This document shows, in pieces, positions 30,762 to 39,069 of a stretch of 64,000 bases of DNA. The notes beneath the pieces are model-generated. The model saw only the letters and a list, made by a program, of their open reading frames with translations. It ran no database searches and was not told the DNA's origin. The translations under genes were made by a program, and so were the position numbers. How positions within the stretch are numbered: position 1 is the first letter of the stretch; every line of letters starts with the position of its first letter. Source of the DNA: Peptococcus simiae (GTDB lineage Bacteria; Bacillota; Peptococcia; Peptococcales; Peptococcaceae); NCBI RefSeq assembly GCF_046097595.1, contig NZ_JBJUVG010000002.1, forward strand, positions 186,001 through 250,000. The letters are read 5' to 3'.

Positions 30762-32144
30762 CTATTGCTGCTGAGTGAGCCAGCTTTTACATTCGTCCAG
30801 GGCCTCTTCCACTTGAGGGAAACCGGGCGCCCCTTTGGTGTGGCGTCTTTTCACACAAGTATCTACAGAGATGGCCTCGTAGATGTCCTCTTCAATTTGA
30901 GGGGAAGCCTTTTGCAGGTCTGCTAAAGAGAGGTCACCGAGGGCCTGACCTTGGTCTAGGGCATGGGCCACGAGTTCACCGACAATCCGGTGGGCATCTC
31001 TAAAGGCCACGCCCTTGCCGACCAGGTAGTCTGCCAGGTCGGTGGCATTGGTAAACCCGCCTTCACTGGCAGCCCGCATGTTTTCTTTTTTAACTTTCAG
31101 GGTTTTAAGCATGGGCGCCGCCATCATCAGGCATTTTTGCCAGGTTTCGATGGCATCAAAGAGCCCTTCCTTATCCTCTTGCATGTCTTTATTGTAGGCC
31201 AGAGGCAGCCCTTTCATGGTCATCAGCATGGCCATCAGGTGGCCGGATACCCGGCCGGCCTTCCCGCGGATGAGTTCAGCCACATCGGGGTTTTTCTTTT
31301 GCGGCATAATAGATGAGCCGGTGCTGTAGGCATCATCCAGGTCAATAAAGGCAAATTCCTGGCTGGCCCATAAGATAACCTCTTCGCTCAAGCGGGATAG
31401 GTGCATCATGCTGACAGAGGCGGCATAGAGGTAGTCCAAGACAAAGTCCCGGTCACTGACCCCGTCCATAGAGTTGGCGCAGGGGGCATCAAAATCCAGG
31501 GCTTGGGCGGTCTGGTTACGGTCTAGGGGGTAGGTGGTCCCGGCTAGGGCCCCACTCCCCAGGGGCATGATATTATTATTTTTCTGCCAGTCATCCAGGC
31601 GGACAACATCCCGGCGAAACATCTGGATATAGGCCAGTAAATGGTGGGCAAAGGTAACCGGCTGGGCCCTTTGCAGGTGGGTGTAGCCGGGCATGATGGT
31701 TTCCACATGGGCCGCGCCTAGGTCATGGAGGACTTCTACCAAGTCCACCAGGAGCTGACGGGTTTCAGCGACAGCTGACCGGACATACATCCGCAGGTCA
31801 ACGGCCACCTGGTCATTCCGGCTCCGGCCGGTGTGGAGTTTCTTACCAACATCCCCTACCTTGGCCGTCAGAAGACGCTCAATATTCATGTGAATATCTT
31901 CATCTTCGGTGGTAAAGGCCACTTTTCCTTCTTCAATATCTGCCTGAACAGCCTTTAAACCTTCAATAAGGGTATCTGCTTCCGCTCTGGACAGGACGCC
32001 GACAGTCCCCAGCATATCTGCATGGGCAATGCTGCCGCGGATGTCTTCCCGATAGAGTTTCTGGTCAAATTTAATGGAAGAATGGAAGTCCTCCATTAAG
32101 TGGTCGCTGTCTTTAGAAAAGCGACCGCCCCATAATTTACTCAT
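30762..32144 (-). CDS. argH: Argininosuccinate lyase
   Basis: 460-aa enzyme of the fumarase/aspartase superfamily, splitting argininosuccinate to arginine and fumarate. The signature GSSIMPQKKNPD (about residues 276-287) is intact, with TGRSRNDQVAVD and the catalytic HLQRAQP near residue 160. Overlaps the argG stop by ATGA. Last gene of the ArgR-type operon. Confidence 0.97.
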   Translation of the reverse strand: MSKLWGGRFSKDSDHLMEDFHSSIKFDQKLYREDIRGSIAHADMLGTVGVLSRAEADTLIEGLKAVQADIEEGKVAFTTEDEDIHMNIERLLTAKVGDVGKKLHTGRSRNDQVAVDLRMYVRSAVAETRQLLVDLVEVLHDLGAAHVETIMPGYTHLQRAQPVTFAHHLLAYIQMFRRDVVRLDDWQKNNNIMPLGSGALAGTTYPLDRNQTAQALDFDAPCANSMDGVSDRDFVLDYLYAASVSMMHLSRLSEEVILWASQEFAFIDLDDAYSTGSSIMPQKKNPDVAELIRGKAGRVSGHLMAMLMTMKGLPLAYNKDMQEDKEGLFDAIETWQKCLMMAAPMLKTLKVKKENMRAASEGGFTNATDLADYLVGKGVAFRDAHRIVGELVAHALDQGQALGDLSLADLQKASPQIEEDIYEAISVDTCVKRRHTKGAPGFPQVEEALDECKSWLTQQQ

Positions 32145-33367
32145 TTTTCCTCCGTATTCAGACCGGCTTTTTCCTTCATCAAGGCATTCACCTTAACCGG
32201 CAGGCCGAATAAGTTAATGAAGCCTTCTGCATCTGCCTGGTTGTAGACTTCATCTTCACCGAAAGTGGCAAAGTCTTCATTGTAGAGAGAATAGGGAGAG
32301 GTCATCCCGGCAGAGTGGCAGTTACCCTTGTAAAGCTTCATCCGCACTTGACCGCTAACGGTTCTTTGGGTGGAATCGACAAAGGCATCCAGGGCTTCTC
32401 TCAAGGGGGTGAACCATAAACCGTCATAGACCAGTTGGGCGTATTGGTTGGAGACCGTATTTTTAAAGTACATGGTCTGTCTATCCAGAGTTAAGGATTC
32501 TAAGGCCAGGTGGGCTTCATGTAAGAGGGTACCGCCGGGGGTTTCATATACCCCGCGGGATTTCATCCCTACCAAGCGGTTTTCAACGATATCTTCAATG
32601 CCAACCCCGTGTTTAGCAGCCAGTTCATTAGCCTTTTCCAATAATTGAAGGGGGGCTAATTTTTCCCCGTTCAGAGCGACCGGGGTTCCGTGTTCAAAGT
32701 CAATGGTCACATATTCCGCTTCATCCGGCGCATCTTCCGGCCGTGTGCAAATCAGGCAAAGGTCGGCCATCGGTTCATTGGCCGGATCTTCCAAGTCAGC
32801 CCCTTCATGAGATAGGTGAAGGACGTTTCTGTCCATGCTGTAGGGGCGTTTTTTAGTGACAGGTACTTCAATGCCATGAGCTTCTGCATAGTCAATGGCA
32901 TCTTCTCTGCTCTTAATATCCCAAATCCGCCAAGGGGCGATGATCTTTGTGCTGGGAGACAAGGCTTTGATGGCCAGTTCAAACCGGACCTGGTCATTCC
33001 CCTTCCCGGTGCAGCCATGGCAAATGTAATCGGCCCCTTCTTTTTTGGCCACTTCAACCAGGGCCTTCCCAATGAGGGGACGGGCACAGGAAGTCCCCAG
33101 CAGGTATTTATTTTCATAAATAGCGCCAGCCCGAATGACCGGGAATACATAATCAGCTACGAACTCATCTTTTAAGTCCATGATATAAACTTTAGAGGCA
33201 CCGCTGGCCAGGGCCTTATCGTGAACCTGGTCCACTTCCGACCCTTGACCGACGTCAGCACAGCAGGCAATGACTTCACAGTTGTAATTTTCCTTGAGCC
33301 AAGGGATGATAATTGATGTATCCAATCCCCCAGAGTACGCCATAACTACTTTTACTTTATTTTCCAT
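32141..33367 (-). CDS. argG: Argininosuccinate synthase
   Basis: 408-aa ATP-dependent ligase joining citrulline and aspartate. The PP-loop AYSGGLDTS is at residues 10-18, followed by GCTGKGNDQVRFE and SMDRNVLHLSHE. RBS AGGAGGATTCAG. It lies 10 bases after argF and overlaps argH, so citrulline made by ArgF passes to ArgG and ArgH in one operon. Confidence 0.97.
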   Translation of the reverse strand: MENKVKVVMAYSGGLDTSIIIPWLKENYNCEVIACCADVGQGSEVDQVHDKALASGASKVYIMDLKDEFVADYVFPVIRAGAIYENKYLLGTSCARPLIGKALVEVAKKEGADYICHGCTGKGNDQVRFELAIKALSPSTKIIAPWRIWDIKSREDAIDYAEAHGIEVPVTKKRPYSMDRNVLHLSHEGADLEDPANEPMADLCLICTRPEDAPDEAEYVTIDFEHGTPVALNGEKLAPLQLLEKANELAAKHGVGIEDIVENRLVGMKSRGVYETPGGTLLHEAHLALESLTLDRQTMYFKNTVSNQYAQLVYDGLWFTPLREALDAFVDSTQRTVSGQVRMKLYKGNCHSAGMTSPYSLYNEDFATFGEDEVYNQADAEGFINLFGLPVKVNALMKEKAGLNTEEK

Positions 33368-33377
33368 CTGAATCCTC

Positions 33378-34301
33378 CTAGTTTATAATTGAAGCCATGA
33401 TGGCTTTGTGAGCATGTAAGCGGTTTTCTGCTTCATCGAATACCACCGATGACGGCCCTTCCAGGACATCTTCTGTTACTTCCAGGCCCCTGTAGGCCGG
33501 CAGGCAGTGCATAAAAATAGCACCCGGCCGGGCCTTGGCCATAAGGGCTGCATTGACCTGATAGTCTTTAAAGATCTTCTGGCGTTCAGCCTTTTCACTT
33601 TCCTGGCCCATGCTGGCCCAGGTATCTGTATAAATAATATCAGCATCCTGGACTGCTTCATGGGGGTCAGTCGTTAAAGTAATCGTCTCTTGGCCTGCCG
33701 CCTGAGCTGCTTTTACAACAGAGGCATCCGGCTCATAGCCTATCGGGCAGGCAGCCGCTACCGACATACCCACTTGGGCTCCACCGATGTATAAAGAGTG
33801 TAACATATTATTGCCATCACCGACATAGGCTATTTTCAATCCTTCTAACTGACCCTTGTGTTCTTTAATGGTCATGAAGTCGGCAATCACCTGGGTGGGA
33901 TGGCTCCAGTCGGTTAAACCATTGATAACAGGCACATCTGCATACGCGGCCAGATCAACCACATCACTTTGCTTATAAGTCCGGATTAAGATCCCATCTA
34001 CATACCGACTCATAACCCGGGCTGTATCTGCAATGCTCTCCCCCCGGCCTATCTGCAGGTCCCGACTGCTTAAAAATAAGGCCTGCCCGCCTAATTGGTA
34101 CATACCTACTTCAAAGGCCATCCGGGTTCGGGTAGATGATTTTTCAAAAATCATGGCCAAGCTCTTGCCCTTTAAGTGGTCATGGGGGGTGCCTTCTTTT
34201 AACTGTTTTTTCAACAAAAGACCTGTATCGACTAAAAGCTCTATTTCTGCACCGGTAAAGTCAGCCAGTGCCAGGAAATCGCGCCCTTTAAGGGTTGACA
34301 T
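33378..34301 (-). CDS. argF: Ornithine carbamoyltransferase
   Basis: 307-aa transcarbamylase making citrulline from ornithine and carbamoyl phosphate. The carbamoyl-phosphate loop is KSSTRTR (about residue 54), and the ornithine motif DxxxSMG and HCLPAYRG are present. Because argG and argH follow and ArgR-type boxes precede, the anabolic role is favoured over catabolic arcB. The ATG overlaps the preceding stop as TAATG behind GAGGAGG. Confidence 0.95.
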   Translation of the reverse strand: MSTLKGRDFLALADFTGAEIELLVDTGLLLKKQLKEGTPHDHLKGKSLAMIFEKSSTRTRMAFEVGMYQLGGQALFLSSRDLQIGRGESIADTARVMSRYVDGILIRTYKQSDVVDLAAYADVPVINGLTDWSHPTQVIADFMTIKEHKGQLEGLKIAYVGDGNNMLHSLYIGGAQVGMSVAAACPIGYEPDASVVKAAQAAGQETITLTTDPHEAVQDADIIYTDTWASMGQESEKAERQKIFKDYQVNAALMAKARPGAIFMHCLPAYRGLEVTEDVLEGPSSVVFDEAENRLHAHKAIMASIIN

Positions 34302-34627
34302 TATTCCGCCTCCTCTGGGGATAATAAAGTAAATAAAATATTTTTAAAGCCAATGCACCGGGCCCGGTAGTAGGGTCGGATTTTAAAGGCGACAATAGCC
34401 GCCGATGGACCGGCCCACAAGACTTGACCTGATTCCAGGCTCACGACCTGCCAGCCTTCCGCATCATATTCTAGCCTGGCATTAAATAGCCAAGGGGTCT
34501 CACGTCCGTCTTTGATTAGGACGCGGTAGTTGACATGGGTCAAGCCCTCCCCTTCCTCGGTCAGAAAAGCCTGGAGGCCTTCCAGCAATGCTTGTGGCGA
34601 CTTATATGATTCAATACGATCAGCCAT
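34301..34627 (-). CDS. Unknown 108-aa protein, first gene of the arginine operon
   Basis: 108-aa acidic soluble protein starting MADRIESYKSPQALLEGLQAF. No signal peptide, membrane helix or familiar motif is seen; the middle (VNYRVLIKDGRETPWLFNARLEYDAE in outline) suggests a beta-rich small domain. Its start follows GGAGGAGGGG, and its stop overlaps argF as TAATG, so it is firmly tied to the arginine genes. The tandem ARG boxes upstream put it first under arginine control. It could be a regulator or allosteric partner of an arginine enzyme, but nothing in the sequence shows which. Confidence 0.7.
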   Translation of the reverse strand: MADRIESYKSPQALLEGLQAFLTEEGEGLTHVNYRVLIKDGRETPWLFNARLEYDAEGWQVVSLESGQVLWAGPSAAIVAFKIRPYYRARCIGFKNILFTLLSPEEAE

Positions 34628-34736
34628 AGGCCCCTCCTCCTTCACTGGGCGCCGGTTATGCTGCTATCGGCAAGGTTGCCAAACAAGCTATCCCGCTAAA
34701 GGAAGGCTTGCATAAAAGCTCTGCCAAGCGCCAGGT

Positions 34737-34774
34737 TTTGAATAAGTATACACCCATACGGAAATTTATGCAAC
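34737..34774 (-). promoter_or_regulatory. Arginine operon promoter with two tandem ARG-box operators
   Basis: Minus-strand promoter -35 TTGCAT (34768-34773), 17-base spacer, -10 TATACT (34745-34750). TGAATAAGTATACA (34739-34752) fits the ArgR half-site pair TGnATnnnnATnCA exactly; CGGAAATTTATGCA (34759-34772) fits with two mismatches. Their centres are 20 bp apart, the usual spacing for paired ARG boxes, and they cover the -10 and -35. ArgR/AhrC bound with arginine would block RNA polymerase. Confidence 0.8.
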
Positions 34775-34777
34775 ACC

Positions 34778-34806
34778 TTGTTATTATTTTATGAACCGCG
34801 TATGAT
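34778..34806 (+). promoter_or_regulatory. Promoter of cinA
   Basis: -35 TTGTTA (34778-34783), 17-base spacer, -10 TATGAT (34801-34806), ATG 18 bases later behind GAGAGGTG. Divergent from the arginine promoter and four bases from its operator. Confidence 0.65.
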
Positions 34807-34823
34807 ATCTGAGAGGTGATGAA

Positions 34824-36086
34824 ATGCAAGCAGAAATAATAGCCGTTGGAAGCGAGCTCACCAGCGGACATGTATTAAATACGAATTCCGCCTGGCTGGC
34901 CCAGCAGGTGGAAGATTACGGCCTGAAAGTGGTCAGCCATGTAACCGTCGGCGATGCTGCCGACCAGCTGGAAAGAAGCCTGCGCCTGGCCTTAGACCGG
35001 GCCGACTGGGTTATCGTCACCGGGGGCCTGGGGCCCACTTATGATGATATTACCAAGGAAGTGGCGGCCAAGGTGTGGGGCCAGCCCCTCCTGCTTTCTG
35101 ACGAAGCCATGGCCCATATCGATAACTTTTTTAAAGACCGGTCCCAAAAGGCAACCGCCAACAATAAAAAACAAGCCATGGTACCAAAAGGGGCTGAAAT
35201 CCTAGCCAATCCTAGTGGCCTAGCCCCGGGCATCTGGCTTAAAAACGAAGAAGCCACCCTTGTCCTCCTCCCGGGGCCCCCACATGAAATGAAGGCCACT
35301 TTCGAGGCCTCCCTGGCCCCGCGCTTAGCGGCCACTGCCCAGTCTGCTATCCGGCGGCATGCCCTACACTTTTATGGCATTGGCGAGGCGGAGGTGGACA
35401 GCCGGCTTGATGACATTCTGCCGGACAATAGCAATCCTCTTGTGGCCCCCTACGCTAAGGGCGGCGAAGTAGAGCTCCAGGTCACAGCCTATGGCCCGAG
35501 CGACCAGGCCGCTGAAGACCTCATCAAGCCCGTTATCCAGACCTTGATTGACCATTTCAAGGACTATTTTTACGGTATCGATGTCGACCATTTAAAATAC
35601 CCGGTAAGTCAGCAATTGGCCCGGGGCAAGTGGTCAATGGCCTCAGCTGAAAGCTGCACCGGTGGGCTTATTTCCAAGTGGTTTACAGATATTCCCGGCA
35701 GCTCGGCTTATTTCGCCGGCGGCATCTGCACCTATACCGAAAAGGCCAAGCAGTATTTTTTACAGGTGCAGGCGGATACCCTGGCCAAGTACGGCGCTGT
35801 CAGCGCACAAACGGCAGCAGAAATGGCCGATGGTGCCCGTGCGGCCTTCCAAACAGACTTGGCCATCTCCACCACGGGCATCGCCGGCCCAGGTGGCGGC
35901 AGCCCCGAAAAACCAGTTGGCTTAGCCTATATCGGCTTGGCCACCCCAACCGGGACCTTTACCTGGCATTTTCAGGCAAATGCCCTCCAGACCAAGCACC
36001 GGTCTGCTGTCCGAGATGCGGTTGGCCGGGCGGCCCTATTCCACCTGTTCGAATACCTAAAACAAAACCCGGAAGCCTTATCATAA
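34824..36086 (+). CDS. cinA: CinA-family protein (competence/damage-inducible; NMN deamidase domain)
   Basis: 420 aa. N-terminal MoCF-like domain (about 1-170) with VGSELTSGH and TGGLGPTYDDIT, and C-terminal CinA domain (about 255-410) with SAESCTGGLIS and GIAGPGGGSPEKPVG. The C-terminal domain hydrolyses nicotinamide mononucleotide in pyridine-nucleotide recycling; in competent species the gene sits with recA, which is not the case here. Single plus-strand gene, followed immediately by the insertion element. Confidence 0.92.
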   Translation: MQAEIIAVGSELTSGHVLNTNSAWLAQQVEDYGLKVVSHVTVGDAADQLERSLRLALDRADWVIVTGGLGPTYDDITKEVAAKVWGQPLLLSDEAMAHIDNFFKDRSQKATANNKKQAMVPKGAEILANPSGLAPGIWLKNEEATLVLLPGPPHEMKATFEASLAPRLAATAQSAIRRHALHFYGIGEAEVDSRLDDILPDNSNPLVAPYAKGGEVELQVTAYGPSDQAAEDLIKPVIQTLIDHFKDYFYGIDVDHLKYPVSQQLARGKWSMASAESCTGGLISKWFTDIPGSSAYFAGGICTYTEKAKQYFLQVQADTLAKYGAVSAQTAAEMADGARAAFQTDLAISTTGIAGPGGGSPEKPVGLAYIGLATPTGTFTWHFQANALQTKHRSAVRDAVGRAALFHLFEYLKQNPEALS

Positions 36087-36138
36087 AAAAAGGGGCTGTG
36101 TCAGAATGAGTAAAATCATTCGACACAGCCCCTTTTTT
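36086..36138. terminator. Strong hairpin at the cinA end / left end of the insertion
   Basis: 17-bp perfect arms (36086-36102 and 36122-36138) beginning AAAAAAGGGGCTG, with an inner GAATGA/TCATTC pair. It works as a bidirectional terminator for cinA and includes the presumed left tip of the IS. Confidence 0.85.
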
Positions 36139-36259
36139 CTTAACGTGCGTAGTATAGGTACTTACAGTAAAAACGCCACTAGTACCAAAAAGTAAGAACA
36201 CCTTAATTTTAGGCACAGAAATATAAGCCCCCCTTCTCATTTTCGTTTTTTGTATTTTA

Positions 36260-37843
36260 CTAGACTGCTTTTTGGTATCGAATGGGGCCTTGGCAGCCTT
36301 TTTTTATTTTGCTCAGCAGTGTATTAAGGTTCATAGCTATGGCCATAAGGTTTATCTCTGCGACAATACTTTCTAGCCCTTTGTGGCGAAAGCGATTGTA
36401 TTTAAGGCCATCTTTCAGCTTTGAAAACATCCCTTCAGCCTGAATAGATCGATTGATCCGTTCCTCAATACCTAATTGACTACGGAGATTTTCTAATGCT
36501 TCCTCTCTATAATGCTGAAAGTCTGGGCTAAAGGAGATGCCTTTACTTTTAGGGTTGGCGACTTTAGCATACTTATTGCATGACTTTGTAAAGGGACAGT
36601 TTGTGCATTCTTGGCAGCGGTAGTTTTGAATCCGCTCTTTATGGCCACTTTTACGGGTTTTGTAATAATCCTTTTGCCTTAGAAGCCTTTTACCATTGGT
36701 ACAAATATAGTAGTCTCCCTCGGATACATAGGTCATGTTCTCCCGACGCCCAATATCCTCTTTGTACTTTCTTGTCTTTGACTTGTCGTAGTTGGCGGGT
36801 TTTATAAAGGCTTGGATGTTTTCTTTAGCCAGGAAGCTATAGTTTTCAATGCTTTCATAGCCACTGTCACAAACTACTCGTAAGATGAGACCCCGGTATT
36901 TAGGGATGACTTGGCTTAAAAAGGGGATTAAGGTGGGCATGTCATTGGGATGGGCGGAGGCATAGGCGGCAATAATAAATTGGCCACTAGAGGCCAGCTG
37001 GATGTTGTAGGCGGGTTTAAGCTGTCCATTACGCATATGGTCGTCTTTCATCCGCATGAAGCTGGCGTCCGGATCGGTCTTTGAGTAGGCGTTCCGGTCA
37101 GCTAAGAGGTCTAGCTGTTGCTTGTATTTTTGGAACCGGTCCAACCACTTCTGAAGCATTTCTATTTCTTTTTGCTCCCTTGTTTTTCTCTTGCCGGACC
37201 CATATACAAAGACTATTTCTTTTTCCCCGGCTTTTTTATACAGGGCTTTTAAGCTTTCTTCAAGTGTATCTTCAAGGATCTGGCTAGCCGTCTCTTTAGG
37301 CAGGTTAAAGTAGTCTGCCACTCGAGCAGATAGTTTAGCCTGATGCCTTAGGATGCTTTTTTTCCAGACAAAGCTGTACCTATTGGCAAAGGATTCTATC
37401 TTAGTGCCATCTATATAGATACTGGATAGGTCAACTTGCTTGTCTTCAATGAGCATTTTTAAAAATTGGTGAAGTAAGTCTTCAGCTAGAGGGGCCAGAC
37501 GCTGGCGGAAGCGGTTAATAGAAGCATAGTCCGGCGGCTTTTGTCCAGCTAATATAAGCCTTAAGCGCAAATCATATTTACAAGCTTTTTCAATGGCACG
37601 GCAAGAAAATAAGCCTTCACTGTAGCAGAAAATAATAATTTGGAGCATTGTAACGGGATTGCAGGCCGGTCTTCTTCCTCTTTTTTTATAGCTGCCTATT
37701 AAAGCAGTTAAGTCCATCCTTTCTACAAGTTGTTGCACCAGACCTACTTTTCCGTCATCTTCAATATGAAGATCATAAAAGCTCATTTTTACTTGCAATT
37801 GTTCTCGCTCTAAGCTAAGATTAAAATAATTGTTGTAGGACAT
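36260..37843 (-). CDS. IS1182-family DDE transposase
   Basis: About 527 aa, apparently intact. N-terminal DUF772-like region (FCYSEGLFSCRAIEKACKYD, DYASINRFR), first catalytic Asp in YIDGTKIESFAN, second in VVCDSGYES, a zinc-ribbon CQECTNCPFTKSC, and the acidic residue in IQAEGMFSKLKDG near the C-terminus. It cuts and joins the element's ends. The start at ATG 37843 is only 6 bases after a TATAAT, so translation may be leaderless; ATG 37786 is the next choice. Confidence 0.9.
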   Translation of the reverse strand: MSYNNYFNLSLEREQLQVKMSFYDLHIEDDGKVGLVQQLVERMDLTALIGSYKKRGRRPACNPVTMLQIIIFCYSEGLFSCRAIEKACKYDLRLRLILAGQKPPDYASINRFRQRLAPLAEDLLHQFLKMLIEDKQVDLSSIYIDGTKIESFANRYSFVWKKSILRHQAKLSARVADYFNLPKETASQILEDTLEESLKALYKKAGEKEIVFVYGSGKRKTREQKEIEMLQKWLDRFQKYKQQLDLLADRNAYSKTDPDASFMRMKDDHMRNGQLKPAYNIQLASSGQFIIAAYASAHPNDMPTLIPFLSQVIPKYRGLILRVVCDSGYESIENYSFLAKENIQAFIKPANYDKSKTRKYKEDIGRRENMTYVSEGDYYICTNGKRLLRQKDYYKTRKSGHKERIQNYRCQECTNCPFTKSCNKYAKVANPKSKGISFSPDFQHYREEALENLRSQLGIEERINRSIQAEGMFSKLKDGLKYNRFRHKGLESIVAEINLMAIAMNLNTLLSKIKKGCQGPIRYQKAV

Positions 37844-37869
37844 GTATATATTATACCAACAATGGCCAA

Positions 37870-37907
37870 GGCCCGTCTCAAAAATGAGACGGGCCTTGTG
37901 CTTTTTT
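37870..37907 (-). terminator. Hairpin upstream of the transposase
   Basis: Perfect 11-bp stem GGCCCGTCTCA/TGAGACGGGCC (37870-37880, 37885-37895) with a T-run on the plus side. It lies between the right IS end and the transposase promoter and would shield the gene from outside transcription. Confidence 0.65.
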
Positions 37908-37942
37908 AGGGGGCTATTTTGCAACAGCCCCTTTTTTATGGA

Positions 37943-39001
37943 TTACTTATCTTTACTGGTGTCTGCAGCCTGCTCTTTGCTTTCTGTAGCAGACCCTTCT
38001 GCAGCCTGTTGTGAAGCAGCAGCCTGTTGTTTTTGCATCTGCTCTTGGGCCTTTTGCATGAGTTTTTCCGGATTGTAATTGTCATCCAGGTACTCAATCT
38101 TCGCTTCCTGTTTTAACTTAGTGAGCAGGTCTTGAAGTTTGGTCTTGACTTCACTTTCTTCCAACTGTGCGGTTAATTCTTCTTTTACTTCATCAAAGCT
38201 TTGTAAGTGAGGCGCTTTTTTATCCTCTACCTTGATGATGTGGTAGCCATATTGGGTTTTTACCGGTTCAGCACTGATATCCCCGGGATTCATGGCAAAG
38301 GCAGCATCTGCAAATTCAGCTACCATCTTGTCCTTGGTGAAGTAGCCCAGTTCGCCACCTTTTTCAGCGTTGCCCTTGTCTTCACTATTTTCTTTGGCTA
38401 ACTTGGCGAAGTCGCCGCCTTCATTGAGCTGTTTGATCAGGTCTTTGGCCTTATTTTCATCTTTGACTAAGATATGGGACGCCTTGACCTGTTCATCCAC
38501 ATTGAATTGGTCTTGATTTTCATTGTAGTAGGCCTGGGCATCTACTTTGACATCTTTTTTGAGCTGGTCGGTTAATTTTTCATACCGGAGTTGCTCACGC
38601 AGCATATCGTCAAACTGTTCATCGTTAATATTATATTTTTCCATGGCAGCCTTAAAGTTGTCTTCAGAGCCATAGGATTTAATGGATTTCTCTCTTAAAG
38701 CTTCGATGTCTTTGTCGGTAATTTCAATACCGCGACGGTCTGCTTCCTGGCGAATCAATTCAGTGCTAACTAAACCTTCGATGATTTGGGCCTTGTAGTA
38801 GTCAGCCATGGCATCATCATTTTTAATTTGGTTGACTGTAAGCATTTGGTCAATACGCCCGTCAAGGTAACCGGTTTTTAAAGCTGAGTCATTGACTTTA
38901 ATGGCTTCTTTGCCGGAGTTAGCATCTGAACCGCAGCCAGCCAGTACACTTACAGCCATTAGGGTTGCCATCATGAGTGCTAAGGGTTTCTTTAATTTCA
39001 A
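37943..39001 (-). CDS. prsA: PrsA-like peptidyl-prolyl isomerase lipoprotein
   Basis: 352-aa exported foldase. Lipobox LAGC gives lipidated Cys23; an N-terminal SurA-like helical region follows, then a parvulin domain (about 163-260) with ASHILVKDE, GGELGYFTKD and TQYGYHIIKV. The C-terminal tail is Gln/Ala/Glu/Ser-rich. It assists folding of secreted proteins outside the membrane. The start is TTG 39001 after AAGGAGC, since the reading needs KLKKPLALM for the signal. It has its own promoter; the 3' end is next to the IS. Confidence 0.92.
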   Translation of the reverse strand: MKLKKPLALMMATLMAVSVLAGCGSDANSGKEAIKVNDSALKTGYLDGRIDQMLTVNQIKNDDAMADYYKAQIIEGLVSTELIRQEADRRGIEITDKDIEALREKSIKSYGSEDNFKAAMEKYNINDEQFDDMLREQLRYEKLTDQLKKDVKVDAQAYYNENQDQFNVDEQVKASHILVKDENKAKDLIKQLNEGGDFAKLAKENSEDKGNAEKGGELGYFTKDKMVAEFADAAFAMNPGDISAEPVKTQYGYHIIKVEDKKAPHLQSFDEVKEELTAQLEESEVKTKLQDLLTKLKQEAKIEYLDDNYNPEKLMQKAQEQMQKQQAAASQQAAEGSATESKEQAADTSKDK

Positions 39002-39034
39002 ATTGATTCGCTCCTTTTTCCTTTATCGTTGTCT

Positions 39035-39069
39035 GCCCCTATTATAGGGGCTTTATCTTTCGCTGGCAA
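39035..39069 (-). promoter_or_regulatory. prsA promoter with palindrome over the -10
   Basis: -35 TTGCCA (39064-39069, inside the end of mfd), 17-base spacer, -10 TATAAT (39041-39046). The -10 is in the centre of the palindrome GCCCCTATTATAGGGGC (39035-39051, 8-bp arms), which could bind a dimeric repressor. Confidence 0.7.

Larger units (their letters stand above)
36092..37931 (-). mobile_element. IS1182-family insertion sequence (about 1.84 kb)
   Basis: A single transposase lies between tips that read inward GGGGCTGTGTCAGAAT (left, from 36092) and GGGGCTGTTGCAAAAT (right, from 37931), a partly matching inverted repeat. The flanks are A-run on the left and T-run on the right, so the target was probably terminator-like DNA; no clear target-site duplication is seen. 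It splits the cinA-prsA gap without harming either gene. The exact ends are inferred. Confidence 0.75.

Noticed and set aside
34656..34871. 71-aa minus-strand frame over the arginine promoter
   Set aside because: It covers both divergent promoters and the start of cinA; no RBS or family likeness. The 5' UTR of about 110 bases was checked for a leader peptide and none was convincing.
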